NCBI GenBank assembly: GCA_963815185.1
Contig: CAWFGC010000010.1
Location: forward strand, 62,001-126,000
Reading direction: 5' to 3'
Origin: SHZL01 sp963815185
Lineage (GTDB): Bacteria > Pseudomonadota > Gammaproteobacteria > Xanthomonadales > SZUA-36
DNA length: 64,000 bases
The position numbers and the translations under genes were made by a program. The notes beneath the pieces were generated by a model. It searched no databases. It saw nothing but the letters and a program-made list of their open reading frames with translations, and was not told the DNA's origin. Numbering within the stretch: the first letter of the stretch is position 1; each line of letters starts with the position of its first letter. Shown here in pieces: positions 1 to 8,821 of this stretch.

Positions 1-348
1 CGTGGCTGCGTTGACCACCAGACGAAATTCGTCTTCGGCGAGGTAATAGGCGATGAGGTCGTCGATCACCCCACCATGCTCGTTCAGCATGCAGCTATAG
101 AGTGCTTTTCCGGCTTCCGTAAGGCGCGCAACATCATTGGCCAGCAAGCGTTGCAGATAGGCACGGCAATGCGCGCCATGGATGTCCACGACCGTCATGT
201 GCGAAACGTCGAACATGCCGGCGTCCCGCCGGACCTGCAGGTGCTCATCGATTTGCGAGCCATAGTTGATGGGCATTTCCCAGCCCGAAAAGTCCACCAT
301 CCGGGCGCCTGCGGCAAGATGGGCAGCAAACAACGGGGTATGTAGCAT
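1..348 (-). CDS. gcvT: aminomethyltransferase (glycine cleavage T protein), N-terminal part
   Basis: This is the first 116 codons of a gene that leaves the window on the left. The protein begins MLHTPLFAAH and continues with a VDFSGWEMPINYGS stretch, then GMFDVSHMTVV, which is the conserved GcvT N-terminus. The family moves the aminomethyl carbon of glycine to tetrahydrofolate in the glycine cleavage system. The start is the ATG whose complement lies at 346-348. I looked upstream (349-458) for a glycine riboswitch and saw none. The remaining catalytic part and the rest of the gcv operon are outside the window. Confidence 0.93.
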   Translation of the reverse strand, partial: MLHTPLFAAHLAAGARMVDFSGWEMPINYGSQIDEHLQVRRDAGMFDVSHMTVVDIHGAHCRAYLQRLLANDVARLTEAGKALYSCMLNEHGGVIDDLIAYYLAEDEFRLVVNAAT

Positions 349-458
349 TCGCGATCTCCGCAAGTAATCAGACGAAAAGTGTAAGGCCGGTGACGGCGTC
401 GTGATCGCGGCCGGCCGGACCGGCAGCCGCAACAAGGAAGCTTACAGCAGGATACATG

Positions 459-1187
459 TCATGGATTCTCCGCAGGGCCCGATCCAGCCCCGGGGCAGTC
501 GAAACGGCCTGCCACAGCAGCCACGAAGGGGGTCAGGTCGGCGAGAAACCGGTTCGCGGCCCGGTTGGCAGCGGCGGCCCCGGCTACGGGGTTGGCGCCA
601 TCGGCTGTTTCGGTGTAGCTAAAGACCCTGGTGTCCAGCAGCGACCGGCTTGAGACATCGACCAGGCCGAGTTTGATCGTAAGTTCAACGCCGCTGCTGT
701 TCCCATCGATAGTCTGTTGCAAGGCTTTCAGTTCCGAATCCAGGCGCAGATCGGTGCGGATATCGCTTGACCCGGTCAGCACCGCGCCGAACAAGCCATC
801 GGCATCGAGGCGGTCCTCCATCATGGCCGCGATCATGTTCGCCGGCGTATCGACCCATTGATGGTAAGCAAAATAATCGAGCTGCGGAGGCTGGGTCGAA
901 TAAGCCATTTTCGATGTACCAAACCCAGGTGCCGATAGCGGCGTACTCACCCGCAAGCTCAGACAGGACCTGGCCCCGGCAGTAGCGGAGGCGCTTGCCG
1001 GCCCGGATGCTTGCAGCACGTAAGCATGCGGGGCTGGAGCTTGCGCTTTGCCTGGCAGGCCGCCGCAATCGACCAGCAAAACCAGCAGCGCGGCGATCCA
1101 TATCAAGCGCAATGCGTGTCGCTGTGCAGGCGAAGGCGGCCGGAGGCAAGGCCGCCGGATGCTCTGCCGTGATGCTTGATGGTTCAT
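459..1187 (-). CDS. ABC-type transport auxiliary lipoprotein (PqiC/Mla-associated type)
   Basis: This 242-residue protein is the last gene of an MCE transport operon and overlaps the stop of the upstream MCE gene by four bases. It opens with a basic stretch, then a hydrophobic segment at about residues 27-41 ending in LLVDCGG. The cysteine suggests a lipoprotein, although aspartate at -1 is unusual for a lipobox. The rest fits the periplasmic auxiliary lipoprotein family that accompanies MCE/Pqi transporters at the outer membrane. The assignment rests on position and general pattern more than on a diagnostic motif. Confidence 0.7.
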   Translation of the reverse strand: MNHQASRQSIRRPCLRPPSPAQRHALRLIWIAALLVLLVDCGGLPGKAQAPAPHAYVLQASGPASASATAGARSCLSLRVSTPLSAPGFGTSKMAYSTQPPQLDYFAYHQWVDTPANMIAAMMEDRLDADGLFGAVLTGSSDIRTDLRLDSELKALQQTIDGNSSGVELTIKLGLVDVSSRSLLDTRVFSYTETADGANPVAGAAAANRAANRFLADLTPFVAAVAGRFDCPGAGSGPAENP

Positions 1188-2128
1188 TCGCCCGGCCCCG
1201 GTTGCGGCGCCGGAGCGCCGTAAATCAACATACTGGGATCCTGCGCGAGGGCTTCGCTCATGCGCCGCAGGTTTTCTGCCGCCAGTTTGAGCTCATTGAA
1301 CATTTGATTGATCTCCGGCAAGGTTGTACGGGCAAAATCGACCAGGCCGTCGCCGCTGGCATCTACCGTTGCCTCGATATTCGCGCTGGCCGCGCTGAGG
1401 TTTTTGCCCACCCCGCGAATCTCATCGGCCATGCGGGTAATGGCCTCTGCGCTGTGCGTGAACTGCTGGACCAATTGCGGAAATTCCGCGCTGGCGCTAT
1501 CGGTATTTTCCAGTGTCACCTGCAGGTGCGCCATGATGTTCTGCAGATGGCTGGACTGTTGCGCCAGATTTTCAGTCAGTGTGGTTACGTTCTTGATGGC
1601 TCGTGAGACATTGGCGCGATTTTCCTCACCCAGCAAGGCATTGACGCTGGATGAAGTGTCGATCAGGTTGGTCAGCAGCTTGTCCAGGGTCTCGTCCAGC
1701 CGGGAGAATATCGAGGGACGGCCCTTGATCACCGGGTAGTCTTCGCCGGGCAATGTCTTCAATGGCGGCGAGCCGGCCTTGCCGCCGCTCAAATTGACAT
1801 TGGCGATGCCCGTCAAGCCCTGGTATTCGAGAGAAGCCACGGTCTCCGCGTTGATGGGCGTGCCCTGACGCACTTGCAGCAACAACCGGATGCGTTCCGG
1901 GTTCTTTGGGTCGATACCTATCTGCTCGACTTTACCGATATCGACACCGCGATACTTGAGCGGCGCGTCAACGTTCAAGCCGGACACCGAATCCGTCATA
2001 TAAACCACGTAGCGGTCGAAACTCTGCGGCTTACCGCCGGCGCTGATCCAGAGTATCCCCCAGATAAACGCGGCGCCCAGAACCAGGACAAAGGCACCTA
2101 CCAGCATATAACTCGATTTACTGGTCAT
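1184..2128 (-). CDS. MCE-family substrate-binding protein (MlaD-like)
   Basis: The protein has 314 residues from the chosen ATG at 2128, where MTSKSSYMLVGAFVLVLG gives a single N-terminal membrane anchor. The MCE domain follows at about residues 38-120, with the typical VSGLNVDAPLKYRGVDIGKV core. The remaining half is a long helical tail, as in MCE proteins that form hexameric lipid conduits in the periplasm. A longer reading frame extends upstream, but it overlaps the ATPase gene and looks non-native. The start overlaps the end of the ATPase gene by 11 bases. Likely role: lipid trafficking between the inner and outer membranes. Confidence 0.9.
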   Translation of the reverse strand: MTSKSSYMLVGAFVLVLGAAFIWGILWISAGGKPQSFDRYVVYMTDSVSGLNVDAPLKYRGVDIGKVEQIGIDPKNPERIRLLLQVRQGTPINAETVASLEYQGLTGIANVNLSGGKAGSPPLKTLPGEDYPVIKGRPSIFSRLDETLDKLLTNLIDTSSSVNALLGEENRANVSRAIKNVTTLTENLAQQSSHLQNIMAHLQVTLENTDSASAEFPQLVQQFTHSAEAITRMADEIRGVGKNLSAASANIEATVDASGDGLVDFARTTLPEINQMFNELKLAAENLRRMSEALAQDPSMLIYGAPAPQPGPGE

Positions 2129-2933
2129 AAATGGCTCCTGACGCTCGTCCGCGGCGGCTGTGGAAAAATTGCCTGGCCACTTCGTTGGTGGAATCCACCA
2201 ACTCGTGAATCGTTCCCTCGGCAGCAACCCTGCCATCAGACAACAACACAATCCGATCCGCAACCCGCCACAGCGAATCCATGTCGTGCGTGACCAGAAT
2301 GACCGCAAGGCCCAGGGTCTCTTTCAACTGCAGGACCAGTTCGTCCATCGCATCCGCGCTGATCGGGTCCAATCCGGAACTGGGTTCATCCAGGAACAGC
2401 ACCGCCGGATCCAGCGCAATACCGCGGGCGACGGCGGCCCGCTTGCGCATTCCGCCGCTCAATTGACTGGGAAACAACGCCGCGGCATCCGGCTCCAGAC
2501 CTGCCAGCGCCAGCTTCACCATAGCCACCTGTTCGATCAGCGCAGGGCTCAAGTCCGTATGCTCCTGCAGCGGCAGGGCGACGTTCTCGAGTACCGTAAG
2601 ATCGCCAAACAGGGCACCGTTCTGGAACATAACGCCCAGGCGCTGGCGCAATGCATTGGCCATCGACGACTCCATGTCGGAAACCGTGGAACCAAAAACA
2701 GTGACTGAACCGGACGTCGGCGTCAACAACAGGGCGAGCTGACGCATCAAGGTGGATTTACCACTGCCACTGCCGCCCACAATGGCCAGTACCTCACCTT
2801 GCCGGACATGCACATCGATGCCCTCGAACACACGCCGCTGGCCAAAAGACATCGCCAGTTCACGGCCTTCGAGCACGAATTCACCGGCGCTGGACGCGAC
2901 CGGATTGCCCTTGGGTTTCTGCTCGCTTGCCAT
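2118..2933 (-). CDS. ABC transporter ATP-binding protein (MlaF-like)
   Basis: This is a complete 271-residue ABC ATPase. Walker A is GGSGSGKST at residues 53-61, the signature LSGGMRKR starts at 158, Walker B is AVLFLDEP at 177-184 and the switch histidine is H216. The LSGGM signature and the short MFQNGALF Q-loop are characteristic of MlaF/Ttg2A ATPases. It sits 3 bases after the permease gene and overlaps the MCE gene, so the four proteins should form one complex. It energises lipid transport at the inner membrane. Confidence 0.93.
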   Translation of the reverse strand: MASEQKPKGNPVASSAGEFVLEGRELAMSFGQRRVFEGIDVHVRQGEVLAIVGGSGSGKSTLMRQLALLLTPTSGSVTVFGSTVSDMESSMANALRQRLGVMFQNGALFGDLTVLENVALPLQEHTDLSPALIEQVAMVKLALAGLEPDAAALFPSQLSGGMRKRAAVARGIALDPAVLFLDEPSSGLDPISADAMDELVLQLKETLGLAVILVTHDMDSLWRVADRIVLLSDGRVAAEGTIHELVDSTNEVARQFFHSRRGRASGAIYDQ

Positions 2934-2936
2934 GGC

Positions 2937-4058
2937 TCAAATTCCCAGTTTGCTGAAAGCCACCGAAAATACCGCATCGACGATGATCACGAGGAAGATC
3001 GACTCGACCACACTGACGGTCGTTTGCCGGCCGACACTTCCCGCGCTGCCAAAAACCCGGAAACCCTGGAAACAGCCTACAGCCGCGATGATGGCCGCAA
3101 ATACCGGCGCCTTGCCAATGCCACTCATGTAGGAGTTGAGCGTCAAGGCGTCTGCAAGCCGGTCCAGAAACGTGGCCGGGTTCAGGCCAAGCATGGAATT
3201 GGCCATGATAAGGCCGCCGAACAAGCCCATGCCATCGGCAAAAACGGTCAGCAAGGGCAAGGCAATGACCAGCGCGATCAGCTTGGGCAGCACCAGCATT
3301 TCCAGCGGGGGGATACCCAGGCTGCGCAGCGCGTCCACTTCCTCGGTGACCATCATCGTACCAATTTGAGCCGTGTATGCCGATCCGGTGCGGCCGGCGA
3401 CGATAATCGCGGTGATCAAGGGCGCCAATTCCCTGACCATGGAGAGGCCGACGATGTCCGCCACATAGATGTTGGCGCCATAGTCGCGCAATACGATACC
3501 GCCCTGGTAGGCGATGACGATACCGATCAGGAACGTGAGCAAACCGACAATGGGCAAGGCATTGACCCCGGCGGCTTGCAGTTCCTTGACCACCTGGGTC
3601 CAGCGGATACGCCACGGGCGCAGTGCCGCCCGGCCCGTGACCAGGGCCAGATGGCCGATGAAATTGAGGAATTCCAGGTATTGCTGCAACTGACCACTGG
3701 CGTGCCGGCCCACATGCTCCAGCAAGCCCGGCAGATAGGGTTTGGGAGGCTTGTCGGCGCCCTCGCTTTTGCCTGCAACCAGTTCCAGCAGCCGCCGTGT
3801 ATGCTCGTCAGCCGCGTCGATCTGTACCCGCCGCCCACCCGCCTGGCCGTCATCTTCCAGTTTCCTGATGGTCCGGTGCAGCAACCAGGCACCGACAGTA
3901 TCCAGGTTATCGAGACCCCCCAGATCGAAGTGGATGTCACCCGCCGGCCAGTCCGCTCTGGCCAGTCGCTGCTCGATTTTATGGAGATTCGGCGCAGTCC
4001 AGTTTCCCAGGCAACGGGCGGTTGCATCTTCGACGATGAAGTCAATACTGGTTTTCAT
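2937..4058 (-). CDS. MlaE-type ABC permease with N-terminal STAS domain
   Basis: From the ATG at 4058 the protein has 373 residues. Roughly the first 110 form a STAS/MlaB-like domain (LGGLDNLDTVGAWLLHRTI is recognisable). The MlaE permease domain follows, with the family hallmarks LTFLIGIVIAYQGG and ALRSLGIPPLEMLVLPK. Fusion of MlaB to MlaE is known in several proteobacterial lineages. The reading frame is open for 24 more codons to 4130, but that extension looks unrelated to the domain, so I prefer the internal start. First gene of the MCE operon. Confidence 0.88.
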   Translation of the reverse strand: MKTSIDFIVEDATARCLGNWTAPNLHKIEQRLARADWPAGDIHFDLGGLDNLDTVGAWLLHRTIRKLEDDGQAGGRRVQIDAADEHTRRLLELVAGKSEGADKPPKPYLPGLLEHVGRHASGQLQQYLEFLNFIGHLALVTGRAALRPWRIRWTQVVKELQAAGVNALPIVGLLTFLIGIVIAYQGGIVLRDYGANIYVADIVGLSMVRELAPLITAIIVAGRTGSAYTAQIGTMMVTEEVDALRSLGIPPLEMLVLPKLIALVIALPLLTVFADGMGLFGGLIMANSMLGLNPATFLDRLADALTLNSYMSGIGKAPVFAAIIAAVGCFQGFRVFGSAGSVGRQTTVSVVESIFLVIIVDAVFSVAFSKLGI

Positions 4059-4166
4059 TTGCCGCTGGGTTCGTCGCTGCCGGTCGGTGAATCGATACAA
4101 GGCAATAAACCCTGCCCCATTAAAAGCCATTAAGGACCAAAAGCCCTTCGCCGTCGATGAGTTGTG

Positions 4167-5339
4167 TCACACAGGGCGCTGAAATCGGGCGGCCGAGATG
4201 ATCATCAGCAAAACAATCACCGACACGGCGGTGAGGCCGGCGGCGGTGAGAAATGCAGCAGGCTCCCCGAGCCACTGCCACAAAGCGCCGAACAGGACCG
4301 CACCTGGCAAAGCCAGCAGTCCGGCGGTCATGTGGTACAAGCCGAAAGCGGTGGCCTTTTTCCCGGCGGGCGCGTAATCGCCGATCAGCGCACGCTCGGC
4401 TCCTTCAGTAAAGGCCAGACAGCCTGCATAGGCCAGAAACAAAGCCCAGATCATCCACGTGTTGGCCGTCGCCAGACCCAGACCAATGAGCACCAGGATG
4501 CGTCCTACCCAACCCACCAGCAATACCGGCAAGCGCCCCAGGCGATCGGAAAAGTAGCCACCCGGCATCGCCAGGACCACCTTGGCCGCGCTGGCCGCAG
4601 CCCACAGCAGCGGCACCCAGACGATCTTGAGGCCATGTGCCCGCGCCCACAACACCAGGAATACCTCTGGCGTCGTGGCCAGGGCAAGTGCGCCGGTGGC
4701 AATGATCAGCGCGCGCAGTCTCGGGTCCAATCCACTCCAGGTAAACGCCAAGGCTGCCGGCTCGGGCGCTACCTGGCCCTGGGTAGGCGGCAGGCCGAAC
4801 CAAAGCAGCAATATCACTAACGTTCCGGGCACCACGGACAGCAGGAACACGTTGTGCATGTCGACGCCCCAGCCCAGCAACACGAAAGCCAGCAACGGAC
4901 CGGTAACGGAACCGGCATGGTCCAGCATGCGTTGAAAACCGAAAGCCCGGCCACGCAGATCGGGATCCGAGGTAGCCGCGATCAGTGCATCCCTCGGCGA
5001 GGTACGCAGCCCCTTGCCGACCCGGTCGAGAAAACGCAGCAGCAAGACCCATGACCAGCTCAGCGCCAGTCCGATCAGCGGGCGTGCGGTGTTGGAAAGG
5101 CCGTAACCGCCGGTAACGAGACCTTTCAGATTCCAACCCCGGTCAGCCAGGCGGCCGGAAACCAGTTTGAGCAAGCTGGCGCTGGCTTCGGCAATCCCTT
5201 CCACCAAACCCACGATAACGGGACCAGCGCCCAGGGTCGCAGTAAGAAAAATTGGCAATAAGGGCGTAATCATTTCGCTGGCCGCGTCATTCAGAAACGA
5301 AACCATGCCGAGGACGACGACCGTTCGTGAGAGTTTCAT
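4167..5339 (-). CDS. major facilitator superfamily transporter
   Basis: A 390-residue polytopic membrane protein from the ATG at 5339 (MKLSRTVVVLGMVSFLNDAA). It shows twelve hydrophobic segments and the MFS motif A equivalent GRLADRGWNLKG, plus DRVGKGLRTSPRDALIA, which is typical of a poorly characterised MFS branch often annotated as putative drug or nickel/cobalt resistance permeases. The open frame extends upstream to 5456, but that part is polar and cysteine-rich and is probably not translated. The substrate cannot be told from sequence. It lies 36 bases past a short gap after the Mla operon and may be independent. Confidence 0.82.
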   Translation of the reverse strand: MKLSRTVVVLGMVSFLNDAASEMITPLLPIFLTATLGAGPVIVGLVEGIAEASASLLKLVSGRLADRGWNLKGLVTGGYGLSNTARPLIGLALSWSWVLLLRFLDRVGKGLRTSPRDALIAATSDPDLRGRAFGFQRMLDHAGSVTGPLLAFVLLGWGVDMHNVFLLSVVPGTLVILLLWFGLPPTQGQVAPEPAALAFTWSGLDPRLRALIIATGALALATTPEVFLVLWARAHGLKIVWVPLLWAAASAAKVVLAMPGGYFSDRLGRLPVLLVGWVGRILVLIGLGLATANTWMIWALFLAYAGCLAFTEGAERALIGDYAPAGKKATAFGLYHMTAGLLALPGAVLFGALWQWLGEPAAFLTAAGLTAVSVIVLLMIISAARFQRPV

Positions 5340-5593
5340 GCGCGGGTGACCGGATTCAGCGAAATCATTGCCCCTTTTACCACAATTCCGGCAAACGCAG
5401 ATGCCATCACGATATTGAGCATGCCTTCGGACATCAGGCGCACTGCCCCATGTCAACAGTTGCCGGCAAGCATTGCTGTAAACTATGAAAAGCAGAACCG
5501 TGTCAATCGGCTAATGCGGTTTGCATGAATCTGAAGCTGTGATGCCTGACTGGCCTCTCCGCAAAATCTTCGGCAAAGGAAACCCCTCCAGCC

Positions 5594-6880
5594 ATGGCGG
5601 ACGAAAAACTCGATTCTCCCGCAGACATTGAACAGGTTCTCGCACGCGCGCAGCACGGCGGCAACCGGCGCCGCATCGTCTCCTGGCTGTTGTTGTTGCT
5701 GGTGGCCGGGCTCGTTGTCTGGGGTATCGGCGCGTATTTCACCCGCAGCCCCACAAAGCTGAGTTTCCAAACCGCCGAGGTCCAGCGCGGCGACCTCACG
5801 GTGCATGTCACCGCAACCGGCACTCTGCAACCGGTCAACCAGGTGGATGTGGGCACCGAGATCTCCGGCACCGTGGAAGCCGTGGCTGCGGACTTCAATG
5901 ACCGCGTCAAGCACGGCCAGGTGCTGGCCAGATTGAACACCGATCAACTCAGCGCCCGGCTGCGGCAATCCGAAGCCGCGCTGGAACTGGCACGCGCCAG
6001 TGTGAATCAAGCCCAGGCCACTCTGGTCGAGACCCGCAGCAAACTCGAGCGGTTCAAAACCCTGAAGGCCAAGGCCATGGCTTCACAGGATGAGCTTGAC
6101 GCCGCGCAGGCGGCATTCAGCCGGGCTGACGCCGGCGTGGACGTGGCCAGGGCCCAGGTGACCCAGGCCGAGGCCCAGGTGGACGCCGACCGCACCACCC
6201 TGAACAAGGCCGAAATCCGCTCGCCCATCGACGGCATCGTGCTCAAGCGCCAGGTCGAAGTGGGCCAGACCGTGGCTGCTTCCCTGCAGACGCCGGTGCT
6301 GTTCACCTTGGCCGAAAATCTCACGCAGATGGAACTGAATGTCGCTGTGGATGAAGCGGATGTAGGCCAGGTGCAACCCCGTCAGACCGCCAGCTTCAGC
6401 GTCGATGCCTTTCCTGAACGCACCTTTGCCGCCGTGATCAACCAGGTACGCTTTGCGCCGCAGACTGTGCAAGGCGTGGTGACCTACGAGACCGTGTTGT
6501 CGGTGGACAACTCCGATCTCGCCTTGCGGCCGGGCATGACGGCCACAGTGGAAATCGTGGTGGGGGAGTATCGGGATGTGCTGCTGGTACCCAACGCGGC
6601 GCTGCGCTTCGCACCGCCGGCCGGCGCGGCAAAAGAAACCAGCGGTGGCAGCCTGTTGAGCCGGCTTTTCCCGCGCCGGTCCCACGGCGCCGGTTCAGCG
6701 CCGAAGGGCATGGAGGTGGCGCGTGCACGAACGCAACGGGTCTGGATCCTGCGTCAGGGCCAGCCGGTGGCGATGCCGATTCAGGTCGGTGCCACCGATG
6801 GCCAGATGACCGAAGTGTTGTCGGGTGACCTGCAGCCCGGCATGCCCGTGGCGGTGGACGTAACGCGGACCTCGAAATGA
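5594..6880 (+). CDS. periplasmic adaptor subunit of a MacAB-type exporter (MacA/HlyD family)
   Basis: A 428-residue membrane-fusion protein. A membrane anchor lies at about residues 31-50 (RIVSWLLLLLVAGLVVWGI). The biotinyl-lipoyl half TGTLQPVNQVDVGTEISGTV follows, then a long alpha-hairpin (about 110-200), the second lipoyl half AEIRSPIDGIVLKRQVEVGQ and beta-barrel regions. It is the first gene of a three-gene operon, overlapping the ATPase by four bases (ATGA at 6877-6880). MacA-type adaptors bridge the MacB pump to an outer membrane channel. No channel gene is adjacent, so a TolC-like protein elsewhere is probably used. Confidence 0.9.
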   Translation: MADEKLDSPADIEQVLARAQHGGNRRRIVSWLLLLLVAGLVVWGIGAYFTRSPTKLSFQTAEVQRGDLTVHVTATGTLQPVNQVDVGTEISGTVEAVAADFNDRVKHGQVLARLNTDQLSARLRQSEAALELARASVNQAQATLVETRSKLERFKTLKAKAMASQDELDAAQAAFSRADAGVDVARAQVTQAEAQVDADRTTLNKAEIRSPIDGIVLKRQVEVGQTVAASLQTPVLFTLAENLTQMELNVAVDEADVGQVQPRQTASFSVDAFPERTFAAVINQVRFAPQTVQGVVTYETVLSVDNSDLALRPGMTATVEIVVGEYRDVLLVPNAALRFAPPAGAAKETSGGSLLSRLFPRRSHGAGSAPKGMEVARARTQRVWILRQGQPVAMPIQVGATDGQMTEVLSGDLQPGMPVAVDVTRTSK

Positions 6881-7608
6881 CGCCGCAGGCCGTTCAGGCC
6901 GATGCGCCGGCCCCGGTGATCGAATTGCGCGCCGTCACCAAAGTATATGGCAGCGGGCAAGCTGCGGTACATGCCCTGCGTGGCGTGAATTTGAACATCC
7001 GCAGCGGAGAGTTCGTCGCCATGATGGGCCCGAGCGGCTCGGGCAAGTCCACGTGCATGAACATGATTGGCTGTCTGGATACCCCCACCTCCGGTGAGTA
7101 CCTGTTCCAGGGAACGGATGTGGGCCGGCTCTCGCGCAATGAGCGAGCCCTGCTGCGGCGCTATTTCCTGGGCTTCGTGTTCCAGGGATTCAATCTCATG
7201 GCACGCACCTCGGCGCTGGAGAACGTGGAGTTGCCCCTGATCTATCGCGGTGTTGCCCCGGGCGAGCGCCGCGCCCGGGCGCGCCAGACCCTCGATGCCA
7301 TGGGTCTCAGCGCCTGGCAGCATCATTCCCCATCTGAGCTTTCGACCGGTCAGCAACAACGGGTGGCCATCGCCCGCGCCATCGTCACCGAACCCACGGT
7401 GCTGCTGGCCGATGAGCCCACCGGCAACCTCGATACCGCGCGTAGCTGCGAGATCATGGAGTTGTTGACGCAGCTTAACAAGGAGCGTCGGCTGACCATC
7501 ATCATGGTCACCCACGAGCCGGATATGGCCGCCTACGCCCACCGCGTCATACAATTTCTCGACGGCCTGGTGGATACCGGGCATCGCACCGGCGGCAGCG
7601 GCCCATGA
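6877..7608 (+). CDS. ABC transporter ATP-binding protein (MacB/LolD-type)
   Basis: This 243-residue ATPase has Walker A GPSGSGKST near residue 50, Walker B TVLLADEPTGNLD and the switch histidine in MVTHEPDMA. Its signature reads LSTGQQQRVAIARA, that is LSTGQ where most ABC proteins have LSGGQ. ATPase and permease are separate genes, unlike E. coli MacB where they are fused. Four-base overlaps join it to the adaptor before it and the permease after it. It should energise export of a small molecule or peptide. Confidence 0.92.
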   Translation: MTPQAVQADAPAPVIELRAVTKVYGSGQAAVHALRGVNLNIRSGEFVAMMGPSGSGKSTCMNMIGCLDTPTSGEYLFQGTDVGRLSRNERALLRRYFLGFVFQGFNLMARTSALENVELPLIYRGVAPGERRARARQTLDAMGLSAWQHHSPSELSTGQQQRVAIARAIVTEPTVLLADEPTGNLDTARSCEIMELLTQLNKERRLTIIMVTHEPDMAAYAHRVIQFLDGLVDTGHRTGGSGP

Positions 7609-8810
7609 TCTGGAACGCGTTGCTGCTGGCCTTGCGCGAGATCCGTCGCAACGTGATGCGATCATTCCTCACCATCCTGGGCATCGTCATCGGCGTCGGC
7701 GCGGTGATCACCATGGTCACCATCGGCGGCGGCGCCACCGCGCAGGTGACCTCACAGATTTCCAGTCTTGGCAGCAACCTGCTGATGGTGCGCCCCGGCC
7801 AGCACATGGGTATGGGACAGCGATCAGCGGCAGCGCCGTTTACCATCCGCGACGCCACGGCCCTGCGTCTCCAGGTTCCCTCATTGTCCGCAGTGGCGCC
7901 ATCGGCGTCCCAGGGCATGACGGTGGTATTCGGCAACCAGAACTGGTCCACCAGTGTGAACGGCACCGACAACGCATATTTCAAGGTACGCAACTGGTCC
8001 CTGGCCAAAGGCCGCGAATTCAGCGATGCCGAGTTGCGCGGCGGCAGCGCGGTATGCATCCTTGGCGCCACGGTGCAACAACACTTATTCGGAGCTCAGG
8101 AAACCCTTGGCAGCAAAATCCGGCTCGACAAGGTGTCCTGCCAGGTCATCGGAATACTGGAAGACAAGGGGCAGTCCGCGATGGGCAGCGATCAGGACGA
8201 CCTGGTGCTGATGCCGCTGCGTACCTTCTGGCGTCGTGTGGCCGGCAACCAGGATGTGAGTTTGATTCAGGTCTCCGCCCGCGAAGGCGTCGATACGGAC
8301 CGGGCCAAGCGTGACATCGAACTTCTGATGCGCGAACGACGCCACATCTCACGTTTCCAGGATGATGATTTCAACGTCCTGGACATGAAGGAAATCGCCC
8401 GCACCCTGGCCGGCACGACACAAATCCTCACCACGCTGCTGGGTGCGGTGGCCGCCGTCAGCCTGCTGGTTGGAGGCATCGGCATCATGAATATCATGCT
8501 GGTGTCAGTGACCGAGCGGACCCGGGAGATCGGCATTCGCCTGGCCATCGGCGCGCTGGAACGCGAGGTTCTTCTGCAGTTCCTGGTGGAAGCCGTGGTG
8601 CTGTCCTCACTGGGCGGTGTCATCGGCATTCTGGCGGCGCTGGCAGCTTCGGTCGCGGCCGCCAGGGCACTCAATGTACCATTCATACTCAATGGCGGGA
8701 TCGTCGTGCTGGCGTTTTTGTTTTCTGCCGCTGTCGGTGTGGTTTTTGGCTTCTTCCCTGCGCGCAAGGCGGCCCGCCTGAACCCCATCGACGCGCTGCG
8801 CCATGAGTGA
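7605..8810 (+). CDS. MacB-type ABC permease
   Basis: A 401-residue protein with the MacB/FtsX layout: one N-terminal transmembrane helix (about residues 22-45), a large periplasmic MacB_PCD domain, and three C-terminal helices, the first spanning LGAVAAVSLLVGGIGIMNIM. The sequence VTERTREIGIRLAIGA and the C-terminal GFFPARKAARLNPIDALRHE are diagnostic. It overlaps the ATPase gene by four bases. With the two preceding genes it makes a mechanotransmission-type exporter acting from the periplasm. Confidence 0.92.
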   Translation: MIWNALLLALREIRRNVMRSFLTILGIVIGVGAVITMVTIGGGATAQVTSQISSLGSNLLMVRPGQHMGMGQRSAAAPFTIRDATALRLQVPSLSAVAPSASQGMTVVFGNQNWSTSVNGTDNAYFKVRNWSLAKGREFSDAELRGGSAVCILGATVQQHLFGAQETLGSKIRLDKVSCQVIGILEDKGQSAMGSDQDDLVLMPLRTFWRRVAGNQDVSLIQVSAREGVDTDRAKRDIELLMRERRHISRFQDDDFNVLDMKEIARTLAGTTQILTTLLGAVAAVSLLVGGIGIMNIMLVSVTERTREIGIRLAIGALEREVLLQFLVEAVVLSSLGGVIGILAALAASVAAARALNVPFILNGGIVVLAFLFSAAVGVVFGFFPARKAARLNPIDALRHE

Positions 8811-8821
8811 GAGGTGATGTA

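Noticed and set aside
349..458. glycine riboswitch before gcvT
   Set aside because: The conserved riboswitch core sequences and tandem aptamer layout are not seen.
2799..4133. 444-codon open frame on the plus strand opposite the MlaE/MlaF genes
   Set aside because: It lies antisense to well-supported ABC transporter genes, is rich in Gln, His and Arg, and shows no domain; it is a codon-bias shadow.
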